Below, one piece after another: positions 16,324 through 25,544 of a DNA stretch of 64,000 nucleotides. The position numbers and the translations under genes are program-made. Under the pieces are notes generated by a model. It was not told the DNA's origin. It searched no databases and was given only the letters and a program-made list of their open reading frames with translations. Each line of letters starts with the position of its first letter. The first letter of the stretch is position 1. Source of the stretch: Jiangella mangrovi (lineage in GTDB: Bacteria; Actinomycetota; Actinomycetes; Jiangellales; Jiangellaceae); assembly GCF_014204975.1 (NCBI RefSeq), contig NZ_JACHMM010000001.1, positions 6,758,037 to 6,822,036 of the forward strand, written 5' to 3'.

Positions 16324-17444
16324 GTATTGGCATCGTCGGGACCGGGGCGATCTCGGGGCAGTACCTCGAGACGCTGGCCGCGCTGAGCACCGTTCGGGTG
16401 GTGGCCGTGGCCGACCTCGACGCGGCGCGAGCTGCCGCCGTCGTCGATGGACTGTCCGAGGACTCCGGGCACGACGGGGTGCGCGCGGTCACCGTCGACG
16501 ACCTGCTCGCGGACCCCGAGGTGGACGTCGTCGTCAACCTCACTCCCCCGGCCGGGCACGCACCGGTCGCGCTCGCCGCGATCGAGGCGGGCAAGGCCGT
16601 CTACAACGAGAAGCCGCTCGCCTCGACGGTGGCCGACGCACGGCGGGTGCTGACCGCGGCCGCCGCGGCCGGGGTGCGGGTCGGCGGCGCACCCGACACC
16701 GTCCTGGGCACCGGCGTGCAGACGGCGCGCCACGCCATCGACACCGGCCTGATCGGCACCCCGACCGCCGCCACCGCGACGTTCCTCTGCCCCGGCCACG
16801 AACGCTGGCACCCCAACCCCGACTTCTACTACACCCCCGGCGGCGGACCGCTGCTCGACATGGGCCCGTACTACGTAACGGCACTGGTCACGCTCCTCGG
16901 GCCGGTGGTGGCGGTGCTCGGCGCCGGCAGCACGGCCCGGCCGTCGCGGACCATCGGCAGCGGTCCCCGGGCCGGCGAGGAGATCCCGGTCGAGGTGCTC
17001 ACGCACGTCACCGGCGTGCTCAGGCACGCGTCCGGCGCACTGTCGACCATCACGATGAGCTTCGACGCCGTCGCGACCAGGGCCGAGCCCATCGAGGTGC
17101 ACGGGCCCGCAGGGTCACTCGTCGTGCCCGACCCGAACCGGTTCGACGGCGACGTCCTGCTGCGCCGGCTCGGCGGCGACGACTGGGAGACGCTGCCGGT
17201 GGCGGCGGGCTACCGGATCGGCGGCCGCGGGCTCGGGGTCGCGGAGCAGATGACGGCGCCGACGGCGGCCGACGCGCGGGCCAGCGGGACGCTGGCGCTG
17301 CACGTCCTCGACGTCATGGAGTCGGTGCTGCGATCAGCAGCCGACGGCGGCGGAGCGGTCGCCGTCGAGGCACAAACACCACGGCCCGCAGCCGTCCCGC
17401 TGGCCGACGAGCCGGGCCGGGAACCGTCGCCGCTGCTCGGGTAG
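16308..17444 (+). CDS. thuB: Gfo/Idh/MocA family oxidoreductase, ThuB-like
   Basis: A 378-residue protein: Rossmann motif GIVGTGAISGQYL, DVVVNLTPPAGHAPVALAAIEAGKAVYNEKPL with the catalytic-region EKP, and GGAPDTVLGTGVQTARHAID plus GGGPLLDMGPYYVTAL in the substrate domain. GTG at 16308 is supported by GAGAGGGG six bases upstream; a second GTG at 16320 would give the GTGA overlap common in this window. It closely parallels the enzyme at 55403-56527 (shared APDTxLGxGVQTA, WHPxPxF, LLDMGPYY, PDPNRFDG), so the two are probably paralogues. Likely oxidises a sugar hydroxyl, possibly C3, in concert with the ThuA protein. Confidence 0.88.
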   Translation: MGESVSIGIVGTGAISGQYLETLAALSTVRVVAVADLDAARAAAVVDGLSEDSGHDGVRAVTVDDLLADPEVDVVVNLTPPAGHAPVALAAIEAGKAVYNEKPLASTVADARRVLTAAAAAGVRVGGAPDTVLGTGVQTARHAIDTGLIGTPTAATATFLCPGHERWHPNPDFYYTPGGGPLLDMGPYYVTALVTLLGPVVAVLGAGSTARPSRTIGSGPRAGEEIPVEVLTHVTGVLRHASGALSTITMSFDAVATRAEPIEVHGPAGSLVVPDPNRFDGDVLLRRLGGDDWETLPVAAGYRIGGRGLGVAEQMTAPTAADARASGTLALHVLDVMESVLRSAADGGGAVAVEAQTPRPAAVPLADEPGREPSPLLG

Positions 17445-17453
17445 CGTGCCCTC

Positions 17454-19505
17454 ATGCAGACACCCGGTGCGGAAGCCCAGAACCCGTTCTTCGCCGTCAG
17501 CGACCTGCCCTACCAGCTGCCGCCGTTCGCGCTCATCGAGACGGCGCACTACCTGCCGGCGTTCGAGCGCGGCATGGCCGACCAGCTGGCCGAGGTCGAG
17601 GCCATCGCCACCAACGCGGAGCCCGCGACCTTCGAGAACACCGTCGCGGCGCTGGAGCGGTCCGGGCAGATCCTGCAGCGGGTGTCCGCGGTGTTCTTCA
17701 ACCAGGCCTCGTCCGACGCCGACGCGGAGGTCCAGGAGATCCAGGGTGAGGTGTCGCCGAAGCTGGCGGCGCACTCCGACGCCATCCACCTGGACAAGCG
17801 GCTGTTCGCCCGCATCTCGGCGCTGGTCGAGGGCGGCGAGGCCGACTCGCTGGACGCGGAGTCGCGGCGGCTGCTCGAGCGCTATCACCTCGACTTCGTC
17901 CGCGCCGGCGCCGGCCTGACCGACGAGCAGCAGGACCGGCTGCGTGCCGTCAACGAGGAGCTGTCGGCGCTGCAGACGGCGTTCCAGAACAAGCTGCTCA
18001 CCGACACCAACGCGACCGCCGTCGTGGTCGACGACGTCGCCGAGCTCGACGGGCTGGCCGCTGACGCCGTCACCGCCGCCGCCGCGACCGCCCGCGAGCG
18101 CGGCCTCGACGGTTCCTATGTGCTGACCTTGGGGCTGCCGAGCGGCCAGCCCGTGCTGACGTCGCTGACCAACCGCGGGCTGCGCGAGCGCATCCACCGG
18201 GCGTCGGTCAGCCGCGGCGCCCACTGCGACGACAACGACACCCTGCAGACGGCCGCACGCATCGCGACGCTGCGGGCCGAGCGGGCGGCGCTGTTCGGCC
18301 ACCCCGACCACGCGACCTACGTCCTCGAGGACCGCACCGCGAAGACCCCGGCGGCCGTCCACGACATGCTCGGCAAGCTGACGCCGGCCGCCGTCGCCAA
18401 CGCGCACGCCGAGGCGGCCCGGCTGCAGGAGGCCATCGGCGACGAGTTCGAGCTGCAGGCGTGGGACTGGGCGCACTACTCCGACAAGGTGCGGCGCGCG
18501 ACGTACTCCATCGACGCCGCCGAGCTGCGCCCGTACTTCGAGCTCGAGCGGGTCCTGCGCGACGGCGTCTTCTACGCGGCTTCGCAGTTGTACGGGCTCT
18601 CGTTCACCGAGCGGGAGGATCTGGTCGCGTACCACCCCGACGCCCGCGTCTTCGAGGTGTTCGACCACGACGGCAGCGGGCTCGGCCTGTTCATCGGCGA
18701 CTTCTTCACCCGCGACTCCAAGCGCGGCGGCGCCTGGATGAACTCCTTCGTCGAGCAGTCGTTCCTCATGGGCACCAAGCCCGTCGTCATCAACAACCTC
18801 AACATCGTCAAGCCGCCGGCCGGCGAGCCCGCGCTGCTGACGTTCGACGAGGTCAACACCATGTTCCACGAGTTCGGGCACGCCCTGCACGGGCTGTTCT
18901 CGAACGTCGCCCACCCGACCTTCTCCGGCACCAGCGTCTACCGCGACTTCGTCGAGTTCCCGTCGCAGGTCAACGAGATGTGGGCGGTCTGGCCGTCGGT
19001 CCTCGAGAACTATGCGGTGCACCACTCGACCGGCGAGCCCCTGGACCCGGGGGTCGTGCAGCGGCTGCTCGACTCGCAGATCTGGGGCGAGGGCTTCGCG
19101 ACGACGGAGTACCTGGCCGCGACGCTGCTGGACCTCGCCTGGCACGAGATCGCTCCCGGGACGGTGGTGGACGACCCGCTGGCGTTCGAGGCTGCTGCGC
19201 TGGCGCAGGCCGGGGTGGCGCTGGAGGCCGTGCCGCCCCGGTACCGGACCTCGTACTTCGCGCACATCTTCTCCGGTGGCTACAGCGCGGGCTACTACTC
19301 CTACATCTGGAGCGAGGTCCTCGACGCCGACACGGTGGAGTGGTTCAAGGAGAACGGCGGCCTGCTGCGGGCCAACGGCGACCACTTCCGCCGCGAGCTG
19401 CTGTCGCGTGGCGGCAGCATCGACTCCATGGAGGCGTTCCGCAACTTCCGCGGCCGCGACCCGCAGATCGAGCCGCTCCTCGTCCGCCGCGGCCTCGCCC
19501 AGTAG
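17454..19505 (+). CDS. dcp: M3 family zinc metallopeptidase (dipeptidyl carboxypeptidase/oligopeptidase)
   Basis: A 683-residue cytosolic peptidase with the M3 active site HEFGHALHG (His472, Glu473, His476) and downstream Glu501 in DFVEFPSQ as third zinc ligand. The start LPYQLPPFALIETAHYLPAFERGM and end YYSYIWSEVLDADTVEWFKENGG are typical of the Dcp branch, and the length fits (about 680 residues). It trims short peptides in the cytoplasm. It begins 9 bases after the ThuB-like gene, so may be co-transcribed with it, but its housekeeping function need not be linked. Confidence 0.95.
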   Translation: MQTPGAEAQNPFFAVSDLPYQLPPFALIETAHYLPAFERGMADQLAEVEAIATNAEPATFENTVAALERSGQILQRVSAVFFNQASSDADAEVQEIQGEVSPKLAAHSDAIHLDKRLFARISALVEGGEADSLDAESRRLLERYHLDFVRAGAGLTDEQQDRLRAVNEELSALQTAFQNKLLTDTNATAVVVDDVAELDGLAADAVTAAAATARERGLDGSYVLTLGLPSGQPVLTSLTNRGLRERIHRASVSRGAHCDDNDTLQTAARIATLRAERAALFGHPDHATYVLEDRTAKTPAAVHDMLGKLTPAAVANAHAEAARLQEAIGDEFELQAWDWAHYSDKVRRATYSIDAAELRPYFELERVLRDGVFYAASQLYGLSFTEREDLVAYHPDARVFEVFDHDGSGLGLFIGDFFTRDSKRGGAWMNSFVEQSFLMGTKPVVINNLNIVKPPAGEPALLTFDEVNTMFHEFGHALHGLFSNVAHPTFSGTSVYRDFVEFPSQVNEMWAVWPSVLENYAVHHSTGEPLDPGVVQRLLDSQIWGEGFATTEYLAATLLDLAWHEIAPGTVVDDPLAFEAAALAQAGVALEAVPPRYRTSYFAHIFSGGYSAGYYSYIWSEVLDADTVEWFKENGGLLRANGDHFRRELLSRGGSIDSMEAFRNFRGRDPQIEPLLVRRGLAQ

Positions 19506-19534
19506 GGCGGCCCGCCGCGCATAGGGTCGGGGAC

Positions 19535-20350
19535 ATGCAGAGCGTGCGGATCATCGAGCAGTGGCCGGTCGACAACGCGGCGGCGGTGGTCGTGCGGGCG
19601 GACGGCGGCACGGCCGGCGCGCACGGCGACCAGGACCGGGTGTTCCGGCTGGCCTCGGTGACCAAGCCGATCACGGCCTACGCAGCCCTCCTCGCCGTCG
19701 AGGAGGGGGCGGTCGGCCTCGACGAGCCCGCCGGGCCCGAGGGGTCCACCGTCCGGCACTTGCTCGCGCACACGTCCGGGCTGGCGTTCGACGAGCACAA
19801 GGTCGCGTGGGCGCCGGGCAAGCGCCGGCTGTACTCCAACGCCGGGTTCGAGCAGCTCGCCGACCACGTCGCGAAGCGCTCGGGCATCCCGTTCGCCGAC
19901 TACGTGCGCGACGGCGTCCTGGGCCCGCTCGGCATGACCGCGACGGTGTTCGAGGGGTCGCCGGCGTCCGGGGCACGGTCCACCGTCGCCGACCTCGCCC
20001 GGTTCGCCGCGGAGCTGCTCGCGCCCACCCTGCTCGACCCCTCCACCCTCGAGCAGGCCACGACGGTGCAGTTCCCGGGGCTGGCCGGCGTGCTGCCGGG
20101 GTGGGGCATGCGCGACCCCAACGACTGGGGCCTCGGCTTCGAGCTGCGCGACGGCAAGTCGCCGCACTGGACCGGCACCACGAACTCGCCACGCACGTTC
20201 GGCCACTTCGGCCAGGCCGGCACGTTCCTCTGGGCCGACCCCGACCTCGGAGCGGCGTGCGTGGCGCTCGCCGACCGCGACTTCGGCCCGTGGGCGGCGG
20301 AGGCCTGGCCGCCGTTCAGCGACGCGGTCGTCGCCGAGCTGCGCGGCTAG
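19535..20350 (+). CDS. Serine hydrolase, beta-lactamase (class C/DD-peptidase) family
   Basis: A 271-residue protein with the three penicillin-binding-like motifs: SVTK (Ser41, Lys44), YSN (Tyr100) and HFGQAG in the KTG position. Other family marks are HLLAHTSGL and PLGMTATVF. There is no signal peptide, so it is probably a cytosolic esterase or peptidase of the EstB/class C fold rather than a secreted lactamase. At 271 residues it is short for the group (usually 350-400), with a compact C-terminal half. It begins 29 bases after the peptidase gene and ends 29 bases before the SARP gene. Confidence 0.85.
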   Translation: MQSVRIIEQWPVDNAAAVVVRADGGTAGAHGDQDRVFRLASVTKPITAYAALLAVEEGAVGLDEPAGPEGSTVRHLLAHTSGLAFDEHKVAWAPGKRRLYSNAGFEQLADHVAKRSGIPFADYVRDGVLGPLGMTATVFEGSPASGARSTVADLARFAAELLAPTLLDPSTLEQATTVQFPGLAGVLPGWGMRDPNDWGLGFELRDGKSPHWTGTTNSPRTFGHFGQAGTFLWADPDLGAACVALADRDFGPWAAEAWPPFSDAVVAELRG

Positions 20351-20379
20351 TCGAGGAGCACGGGAGCCGCTGAGGCAGA

Positions 20380-23300
20380 ATGCCTCCGGTGCGCATCCGG
20401 ATGCTGGGCCCGCTCGAGGTCCTCGACGACGACGGCGCTCCGGTCTTCGTCGCCGGCGCGCGGTTGCGCACGCTGCTGATCATCCTGGCCCTCTCACCCG
20501 GCCGGCTGGTCCCGGCGGGCCAGCTGGTCGACGGCATCTGGGGCGACGATCCGCCGGCGGGAGCCGTCAACGCGCTGCAGGCGCTGGTGTCGCGGCTGCG
20601 CCGGGCGCTGCCGGGGCTCGCGGTCGAGCTGCACCCGGCCGGGTACCGGCTGGCCCTGGATCCCGACACCGTCGACGTCGCGCGGTTCGAGCGGCTGGTC
20701 GCGGCCGCCCGGTCCGCGCCGGACGACGCCACGACGGCGGAGCGGCTGCGCGAGGCGCTCGACCTGTGGCGCGGCCCGGCCCTGCTCGACGTCGCGGAGT
20801 CGGAGTTCTTCGAGGCGCCGCGGGCCAGACTCGAGGAGCTGCGGCTGGCGGCGACGGAGGAACGGGTCGACGCCGCGCTGCGGCTGGGCCGCGGCGCCGG
20901 CCTCACCACCGAGCTGACCACTCTGGTCGCCGAGCACCCGCTGCGTGAGCGCCTGGTCGGGCAATTGATGCGGGCACTGGTCGCGGCCGGCCGCCCGGCC
21001 GACGCGCTGGCGGCCTACGAGCGCACCCGCGAGGCGCTCGCCGACGAGCTGGGCACCGATCCGTCGGCGGAGCTCTCCGACCTGCACACCAGCATCCTGC
21101 GCGGCGAACAGGCCCCGACGGCCCGACCGCCGGCACCCGAACCGCCGGCGCCCGAACCGCCGGTCGCGAACACGAGGCCCACGCGGACCAACCTGCGCAC
21201 CGGCCTGACCAGCTTCATCGGCCGCGAGTCCGACGTCGCCCGGGTCCGCGACCTCGTCGGCGAGTACCGGCTGACGACGCTGACCGGGCCGGGCGGGTCG
21301 GGCAAGACCCGGCTGGCCGGCGAGGCGTCGCGCGCGCTGGTGGAGGGCATGCCCGACGGGGTCTGGCTGGTCGAGCTGGCGTCCGTCTCCGCCGGGGCCG
21401 ACGTGCCCGCGGCGGTGCTCGGCGCGCTGGACCTGCGCGACCAGACCTTCGGCGGCAGCGCCGACGACCCCACCACCCGGCTGGTCGCGGCGCTGCGCAC
21501 CCGGACCGCGCTGCTGGTGCTGGACAACTGCGAGCACGTCATCGACGCCGCGGCGACGCTGGCGGACCGGCTGCTCGGCGACTGCCCCGACCTGCGCATC
21601 CTCGCGACCAGCCGTGAGCCGCTCGGCATCACGGGCGAGGCGGTCTGGCCGGTCGAGCCGCTGGCCCTGCCCTTCGAGCACGACGGCGACGTCGCGGCCC
21701 TGCTGGAGGTCGGCGCCGTCAGGCTGCTGGTCGACCGCGCCCGCGCCGTCCGCCCCGGCTTCGTCCTGACCGAGGCCGACGCGCCCGCCGTCGTCCGCAT
21801 CTGCCGCGCCCTCGACGGGATGCCGCTGGCCATCGAGCTGGCGGCCGCCCGCCTGCGCACCATGACGGTGGAGCAGCTGGCCGCCCGGCTGGACGACCGG
21901 TTCCGGCTGCTCACCGGCGGCAGCCGCACCGCGCTCCCCCGCCACCACACACTGCGCGCCGTCGTCGACTGGAGCTGGGGACTGCTGGCCGAGCCCGAGC
22001 GGGTCGTACTGCGCCGCCTCGCGGTGTTCGCGCACGGGGCGACGGCGGAGGCTGCGGCCGAGGTGTGCGGCGACGGGTCCGACGTACTGGACGAGCTGAT
22101 CTCGCTGAGCGACAAGTCGCTGCTCGTGGTCGACGACGACGGCGACGCGCCCCGGTACCGCATGCTCGAGACCATCAAGGCCTACGCCCTGGAGCGGCTG
22201 GTCGAGGCGGACGAGCTCGAGGCTGTCCGTGGTGCGCATCTGCGCTGGCTCATCGAGCTGACCGAGACCGCCGAGCCGTTCCTGCACCGGGCGGAGCAGC
22301 TGGTGTGGCTGCGGCGGCTGCGCGCGGCGCACGACGACATCACGGCGGCGCTGCGCGGAGCGATCGCGGCCGAAGACGCCGACGGCGCGATCCGGCTCGT
22401 GGTGGCCTGCGGCTGGTACTGGTGGCTCAGCGGGCACAAGGCCGAGGGGATCGAGCTGGCGATCCAGGCGCTGGCCGTGCCGGGCCACACCGACGACGAG
22501 GCGAGGGCGACCGCCTGCGCCGCCGTCGCCTTCCTGATCACCAGCGGGGTGGGCGACCTCCAGGACGCACTCGTCTGGATCCAGCAGGCCCGCGAGCTGT
22601 CCGCCGGAGTGGCGCAGCCCGGCCCGTTCCTGCGGTTCATGGCTCCGCTGGCCGTGATCCTCGATCCCGGCGGCGATCCCCGTACGGCCCTCGGTGAGGC
22701 CTTGACGCCGCTGCTGAACGACCCCGACCCGTGGTTCCGGGCGCAGGCGCGGCTGACGCGGGCGCAGATGCTCGGATCGGCGGAGCGGGAGGCCGATGTC
22801 GCCCAGGCCCTCGCGGAGTTCAGCGATGTCGGCGAGCGGTGGGGCATCTCGTACGCGCTCACCATGCTGGCGGACCTGTACGCCCGGCGTGGCGAGCTGG
22901 ACCGCGCGATCGAGCACTACGAGCACGCCATCGTCGTCCTCACCGAGATCGGCACCGTCGACGACATCGTCATCATGCGCAGCCGGCTGGCCCAGCTGCG
23001 CTGGCTGGTCGGTGACCACGCCGGCAGTGCGGCGGCCATCGACCAGGTCGAGCGCGAGGCCGAGCAGGTCGCCTGGCCCGACGGCCTGGCGATCATGGCG
23101 CTCAATCGCGCCAACCTCGCCGCCTGGGCCGGCGACACCGTGACCGCGCGGCAGCAGCTGGCCCGCGCGCAGGACCTGCTGCGCGGGGTCCCCGTGCATC
23201 CCGTGTTCCGGGCGCAGGTGCTGGACACGCAGGCCCACCTGGACGTCACGGAGGGCCGGTGGGACGTCGCGGCCGAAGCCCGGGCGGAGGCGCTCGGGGC

Positions 23301-23658
23301 CGTGCAGACCAACGACGCCGACGAGGAGTCGGTCGCGCGGGTGTTGTCCGGGATCGCCGAGCACGCCCTGCACGAGGACCGCGCGGCCGACGCCGTCCGG
23401 CTGCTGGCCGCCGTCGAGGCGCTCGCCGGCGGACCGGACCGGTCCGTTCCCGAGGTCCGGCACGCCGAAGAGGCCGCCCGCGCCGCACTGGGCGACGAGG
23501 CGGCCTCGGAGTTGCTGGCGGCGACGAGGCGCGAGCTCAGCGGCCTGGACGGCGACGCGGCCCGCTCGTGGGTGAACGAGCTGGCCGCGTCGGTCCTGGG
23601 ACACCCGATCAGCGCACCGGCGGGCGGCGGAAGAGCTTCATCGCCCAGAGGTAGCTGA
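20380..23658 (+). CDS. SARP/AfsR-type transcriptional regulator (OmpR-HTH, BTAD, NTPase, TPR)
   Basis: A 1092-residue regulator. Residues about 1-95 form the winged-helix DNA-binding domain (RIRMLGPLEVLDDDG), 95-245 the bacterial transcriptional activation domain, then a proline-rich linker (APEPPAPEPP). An STAND-type NTPase follows with Walker A TGPGGSGKT at about 302-310 and Walker B LLVLDNCEH, and the remainder is helical TPR-like. SARPs bind tandem heptamers with 11-bp period. Such an array lies 1.8 kb downstream, in front of the convergent ABC exporter operon, making that operon (and the membrane cassette beyond) the likely target. Its 3' end overlaps the exporter permease gene by 50 bases on the opposite strand. 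Confidence 0.93.
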   Translation: MPPVRIRMLGPLEVLDDDGAPVFVAGARLRTLLIILALSPGRLVPAGQLVDGIWGDDPPAGAVNALQALVSRLRRALPGLAVELHPAGYRLALDPDTVDVARFERLVAAARSAPDDATTAERLREALDLWRGPALLDVAESEFFEAPRARLEELRLAATEERVDAALRLGRGAGLTTELTTLVAEHPLRERLVGQLMRALVAAGRPADALAAYERTREALADELGTDPSAELSDLHTSILRGEQAPTARPPAPEPPAPEPPVANTRPTRTNLRTGLTSFIGRESDVARVRDLVGEYRLTTLTGPGGSGKTRLAGEASRALVEGMPDGVWLVELASVSAGADVPAAVLGALDLRDQTFGGSADDPTTRLVAALRTRTALLVLDNCEHVIDAAATLADRLLGDCPDLRILATSREPLGITGEAVWPVEPLALPFEHDGDVAALLEVGAVRLLVDRARAVRPGFVLTEADAPAVVRICRALDGMPLAIELAAARLRTMTVEQLAARLDDRFRLLTGGSRTALPRHHTLRAVVDWSWGLLAEPERVVLRRLAVFAHGATAEAAAEVCGDGSDVLDELISLSDKSLLVVDDDGDAPRYRMLETIKAYALERLVEADELEAVRGAHLRWLIELTETAEPFLHRAEQLVWLRRLRAAHDDITAALRGAIAAEDADGAIRLVVACGWYWWLSGHKAEGIELAIQALAVPGHTDDEARATACAAVAFLITSGVGDLQDALVWIQQARELSAGVAQPGPFLRFMAPLAVILDPGGDPRTALGEALTPLLNDPDPWFRAQARLTRAQMLGSAEREADVAQALAEFSDVGERWGISYALTMLADLYARRGELDRAIEHYEHAIVVLTEIGTVDDIVIMRSRLAQLRWLVGDHAGSAAAIDQVEREAEQVAWPDGLAIMALNRANLAAWAGDTVTARQQLARAQDLLRGVPVHPVFRAQVLDTQAHLDVTEGRWDVAAEARAEALGAVQTNDADEESVARVLSGIAEHALHEDRAADAVRLLAAVEALAGGPDRSVPEVRHAEEAARAALGDEAASELLAATRRELSGLDGDAARSWVNELAASVLGHPISAPAGGGRASSPRGS

Positions 23659-24400
23659 GGACGCCGATCACCGCGGTCCAGCCGAGCGCGAGGACGGCGT
23701 TGTTGCCGATCCCGGTGCCCAGCAGCAGCCCGCGAACCGTCTCGATCACCGGGCTGAACGGCTGGTACTCGGCGAACCAGCTCAGTCCGGCCGGCATCGA
23801 GTCCGCCGGTACGAACCCGCTGCCCAGGAACGGCAGCAGCACGAGCAGCGTCGGCGTGTTGCTGGCGGTCTCGACGCTCTTGGCCGACAGCCCGAGGGCG
23901 ACGGCGAGCCAGGTCAGCGCGACGGCGAAGAGCGCGATCAGGCCGACGGCGGCGAGCCACTCCATCGCGTTGGCGTCGGGGCGGAACCCGATCGCCAGCG
24001 ACACCCCGAGCACGATGGCCAGGCCCACCAGCGTCTGCAGGAAGCTGCCGATCACGTGCCCGGTCAGCACCGCGCCGCGCGAGATCGCCATGGTGCGGAA
24101 GCGGGCGATGACGCCCTCCTGCATGTCCATGGCCACGGAGATCGCCGTGCCCTGGATCGCGGCGGCCACCGTCATCAGCAGCACACCGGGGACCAGGTAC
24201 TCGATGTAGTCGGCCCGGCTGCCTGCCGCGCCGCCGAGCCCGGCGCCGAGCGTCCCGCCGAAGACGTAGGAGAACAGCAGCAGCATGATCACGGGCAGGG
24301 CGATCAGCTGCACGGTCATCGCGGGATAGCGGGCCCACCGGCGCATGTTCCGGCGGAGCATGGTGCGCGAGTCGCGGGCGGCGAGGGCGAGGGTGCTCAT
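23609..24400 (-). CDS. ABC-2 type exporter permease, DrrB-like
   Basis: A 263-residue membrane protein with about six hydrophobic segments, the conserved YLVPGVLLMTVAAAIQGTAISVAMDMQEGVIARFRTMAISR cytoplasmic loop region, and LGSGFVPADSMPAGLSWFAEYQPFSPVIETVR, all typical of the DrrB/NodJ permeases of drug or glycolipid exporters. Its ATG overlaps the ATPase stop by ATGA, so the two are one operon. Exported substrate unknown. Confidence 0.93.
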   Translation of the reverse strand: MSTLALAARDSRTMLRRNMRRWARYPAMTVQLIALPVIMLLLFSYVFGGTLGAGLGGAAGSRADYIEYLVPGVLLMTVAAAIQGTAISVAMDMQEGVIARFRTMAISRGAVLTGHVIGSFLQTLVGLAIVLGVSLAIGFRPDANAMEWLAAVGLIALFAVALTWLAVALGLSAKSVETASNTPTLLVLLPFLGSGFVPADSMPAGLSWFAEYQPFSPVIETVRGLLLGTGIGNNAVLALGWTAVIGVLSYLWAMKLFRRPPVR

Positions 24401-25392
24401 CGGACGGTCTCCTTGGTCATCGAGTCGTCAGTGGGGTCGACGGCGTCAGCTGCGGTCTCGGCCGGGCGGCCGGTCAGCGCGAGGAACACGTCGTCGAGGT
24501 CGGGCGTGTGGACGGTGAGCGACGCGACCTCGATGGAGGCGACGTCGAGGTGGTCGAGGACGGCGCGCAGCGAGCGGACGTCGCCGTCGCTGGGGATCTG
24601 CAGGGCCAGCGCGGCGTCGTCGCGGCTGGAGCCGGCGAAGGTGCGGGCGGCCTGGTCGAGCTCGGAGGGGTCGGTGAACTGCAGCCGGATGTGCCCGCCC
24701 GGGATGAGCCGCTTGAGCTCGTCGGACGTGCCCTCGGCGACGATCTTGCCGTGGTCGAGCAGCGCGATCCGGTCGGCCAGCTCGTCGGCCTCGTCCAGGT
24801 ACTGCGTGGTGAGGAAGATCGTGACACCCTCGGCGACGAGTCCGCGGATGGCGTCCCACATGATCCGCCGGGTGCGCGGGTCCAGGCCCGTCGTCGGCTC
24901 GTCGAGGAAGATCACCTTGGGGTCGCCGACCAGCGTCATCGCGAGGTCGAGCTTGCGCCGCATGCCGCCGGAGTAGGTCGCCGGGTTCTTCTTCGCGGCC
25001 TCGACCAGGTCGAACCGCTCCAGCAGCTCCGCCGTCCGCCGCCGGCCCTCCGCCTTGTCCAGGTGGTTGAGGTCGGCCATGAGGAGCAGGTTCTCCTCGC
25101 CGGTCAGCAGGTTGTCGACGGCGGAGAACTGGCCGGTGACGCCGATCGCACCGCGGACGCCGTCGGCGTCGGTCGCCAGGTCGTGGCCCGCCACCCGGAT
25201 GCTGCCGCCGTCGGCCTCGATGAGGGTGGAGAGGATCTGGACGGTGGTGGTCTTGCCCGCGCCGTTCGGGCCGAGCAGCGAGAAGACCGTGCCCTCGGGG
25301 ACGGTGATGTCGATGCCGTCGAGAACGGTCTGCTCGCCGTACGACTTGCGCAGGCCGGTCGCGGCGATGGCCGTCGGTCGGTCGAGTGTCAT
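24397..25392 (-). CDS. ABC exporter ATP-binding protein, DrrA-like
   Basis: A 331-residue ATPase: Walker A GPNGAGKTT (41-49), signature YSGGMRRKLDLAM (140-152), Walker B VIFLDEPTTGLD (160-171), and a C-terminal DrrA-type domain ending before DSMTKETVR. The ATG at 25392 was chosen because the ABC fold begins directly after it and GAGG lies upstream; an open frame extends 66 codons further but is proline/arginine-rich and crosses the repeat array. It powers the permease downstream. Probably controlled by the SARP regulator through the upstream tandem repeats. Confidence 0.93.
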   Translation of the reverse strand: MTLDRPTAIAATGLRKSYGEQTVLDGIDITVPEGTVFSLLGPNGAGKTTTVQILSTLIEADGGSIRVAGHDLATDADGVRGAIGVTGQFSAVDNLLTGEENLLLMADLNHLDKAEGRRRTAELLERFDLVEAAKKNPATYSGGMRRKLDLAMTLVGDPKVIFLDEPTTGLDPRTRRIMWDAIRGLVAEGVTIFLTTQYLDEADELADRIALLDHGKIVAEGTSDELKRLIPGGHIRLQFTDPSELDQAARTFAGSSRDDAALALQIPSDGDVRSLRAVLDHLDVASIEVASLTVHTPDLDDVFLALTGRPAETAADAVDPTDDSMTKETVR

Positions 25393-25427
25393 GGGGGGCC
25401 TCGTTTCGGTGTGTCCCGGTGCTGATG

Positions 25428-25515
25428 CGACAACACTCCGCCCCGGCCCTGACACCGCCGTGAGGCCGCGCTGACACGGCGCTGACATGGGCTGACATGG
25501 CCGCTGACAGGCGCG
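25428..25515 (-). repeat. Tandem 11-bp repeat array (TGTCA heptamer type), putative SARP-binding region
   Basis: On the plus strand TGACA occurs at 25450, 25472, 25483, 25493 and 25505, with the degenerate copies CGACA at 25428 and TGAGG at 25461. Spacings are 22, 11, 11, 11, 10 and 12 bases, i.e. one helical turn. Read on the minus strand they are direct repeats TGTCA(GC) leading toward the DrrA-like gene. SARP regulators bind exactly this kind of array. The region also overlaps the promoter of the divergent membrane cassette. Confidence 0.7.
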
Positions 25516-25529
25516 TGTGCCGAGGTCAG

Positions 25530-25544
25530 TAGGCTGTCCCGGTG
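25530..25544 (+). promoter_or_regulatory. Probable leaderless start of the membrane cassette
   Basis: TAGGCT (25530-25535) fits the actinobacterial -10 consensus TANNNT and stands 6 bases before the GTG start at 25542, with no ribosome site between. Transcription would begin at or next to the start codon. The last TGACA repeat lies about 20 bases upstream of the -10, in -35 position. Confidence 0.5.

Noticed and set aside
20494..23604. Open frame of 1036 codons antisense to the SARP gene
   Set aside because: Arginine/glycine/glutamine-rich shadow typical of high-GC DNA; no domain, start signal or codon pattern of its own, while the opposite strand encodes a complete SARP.
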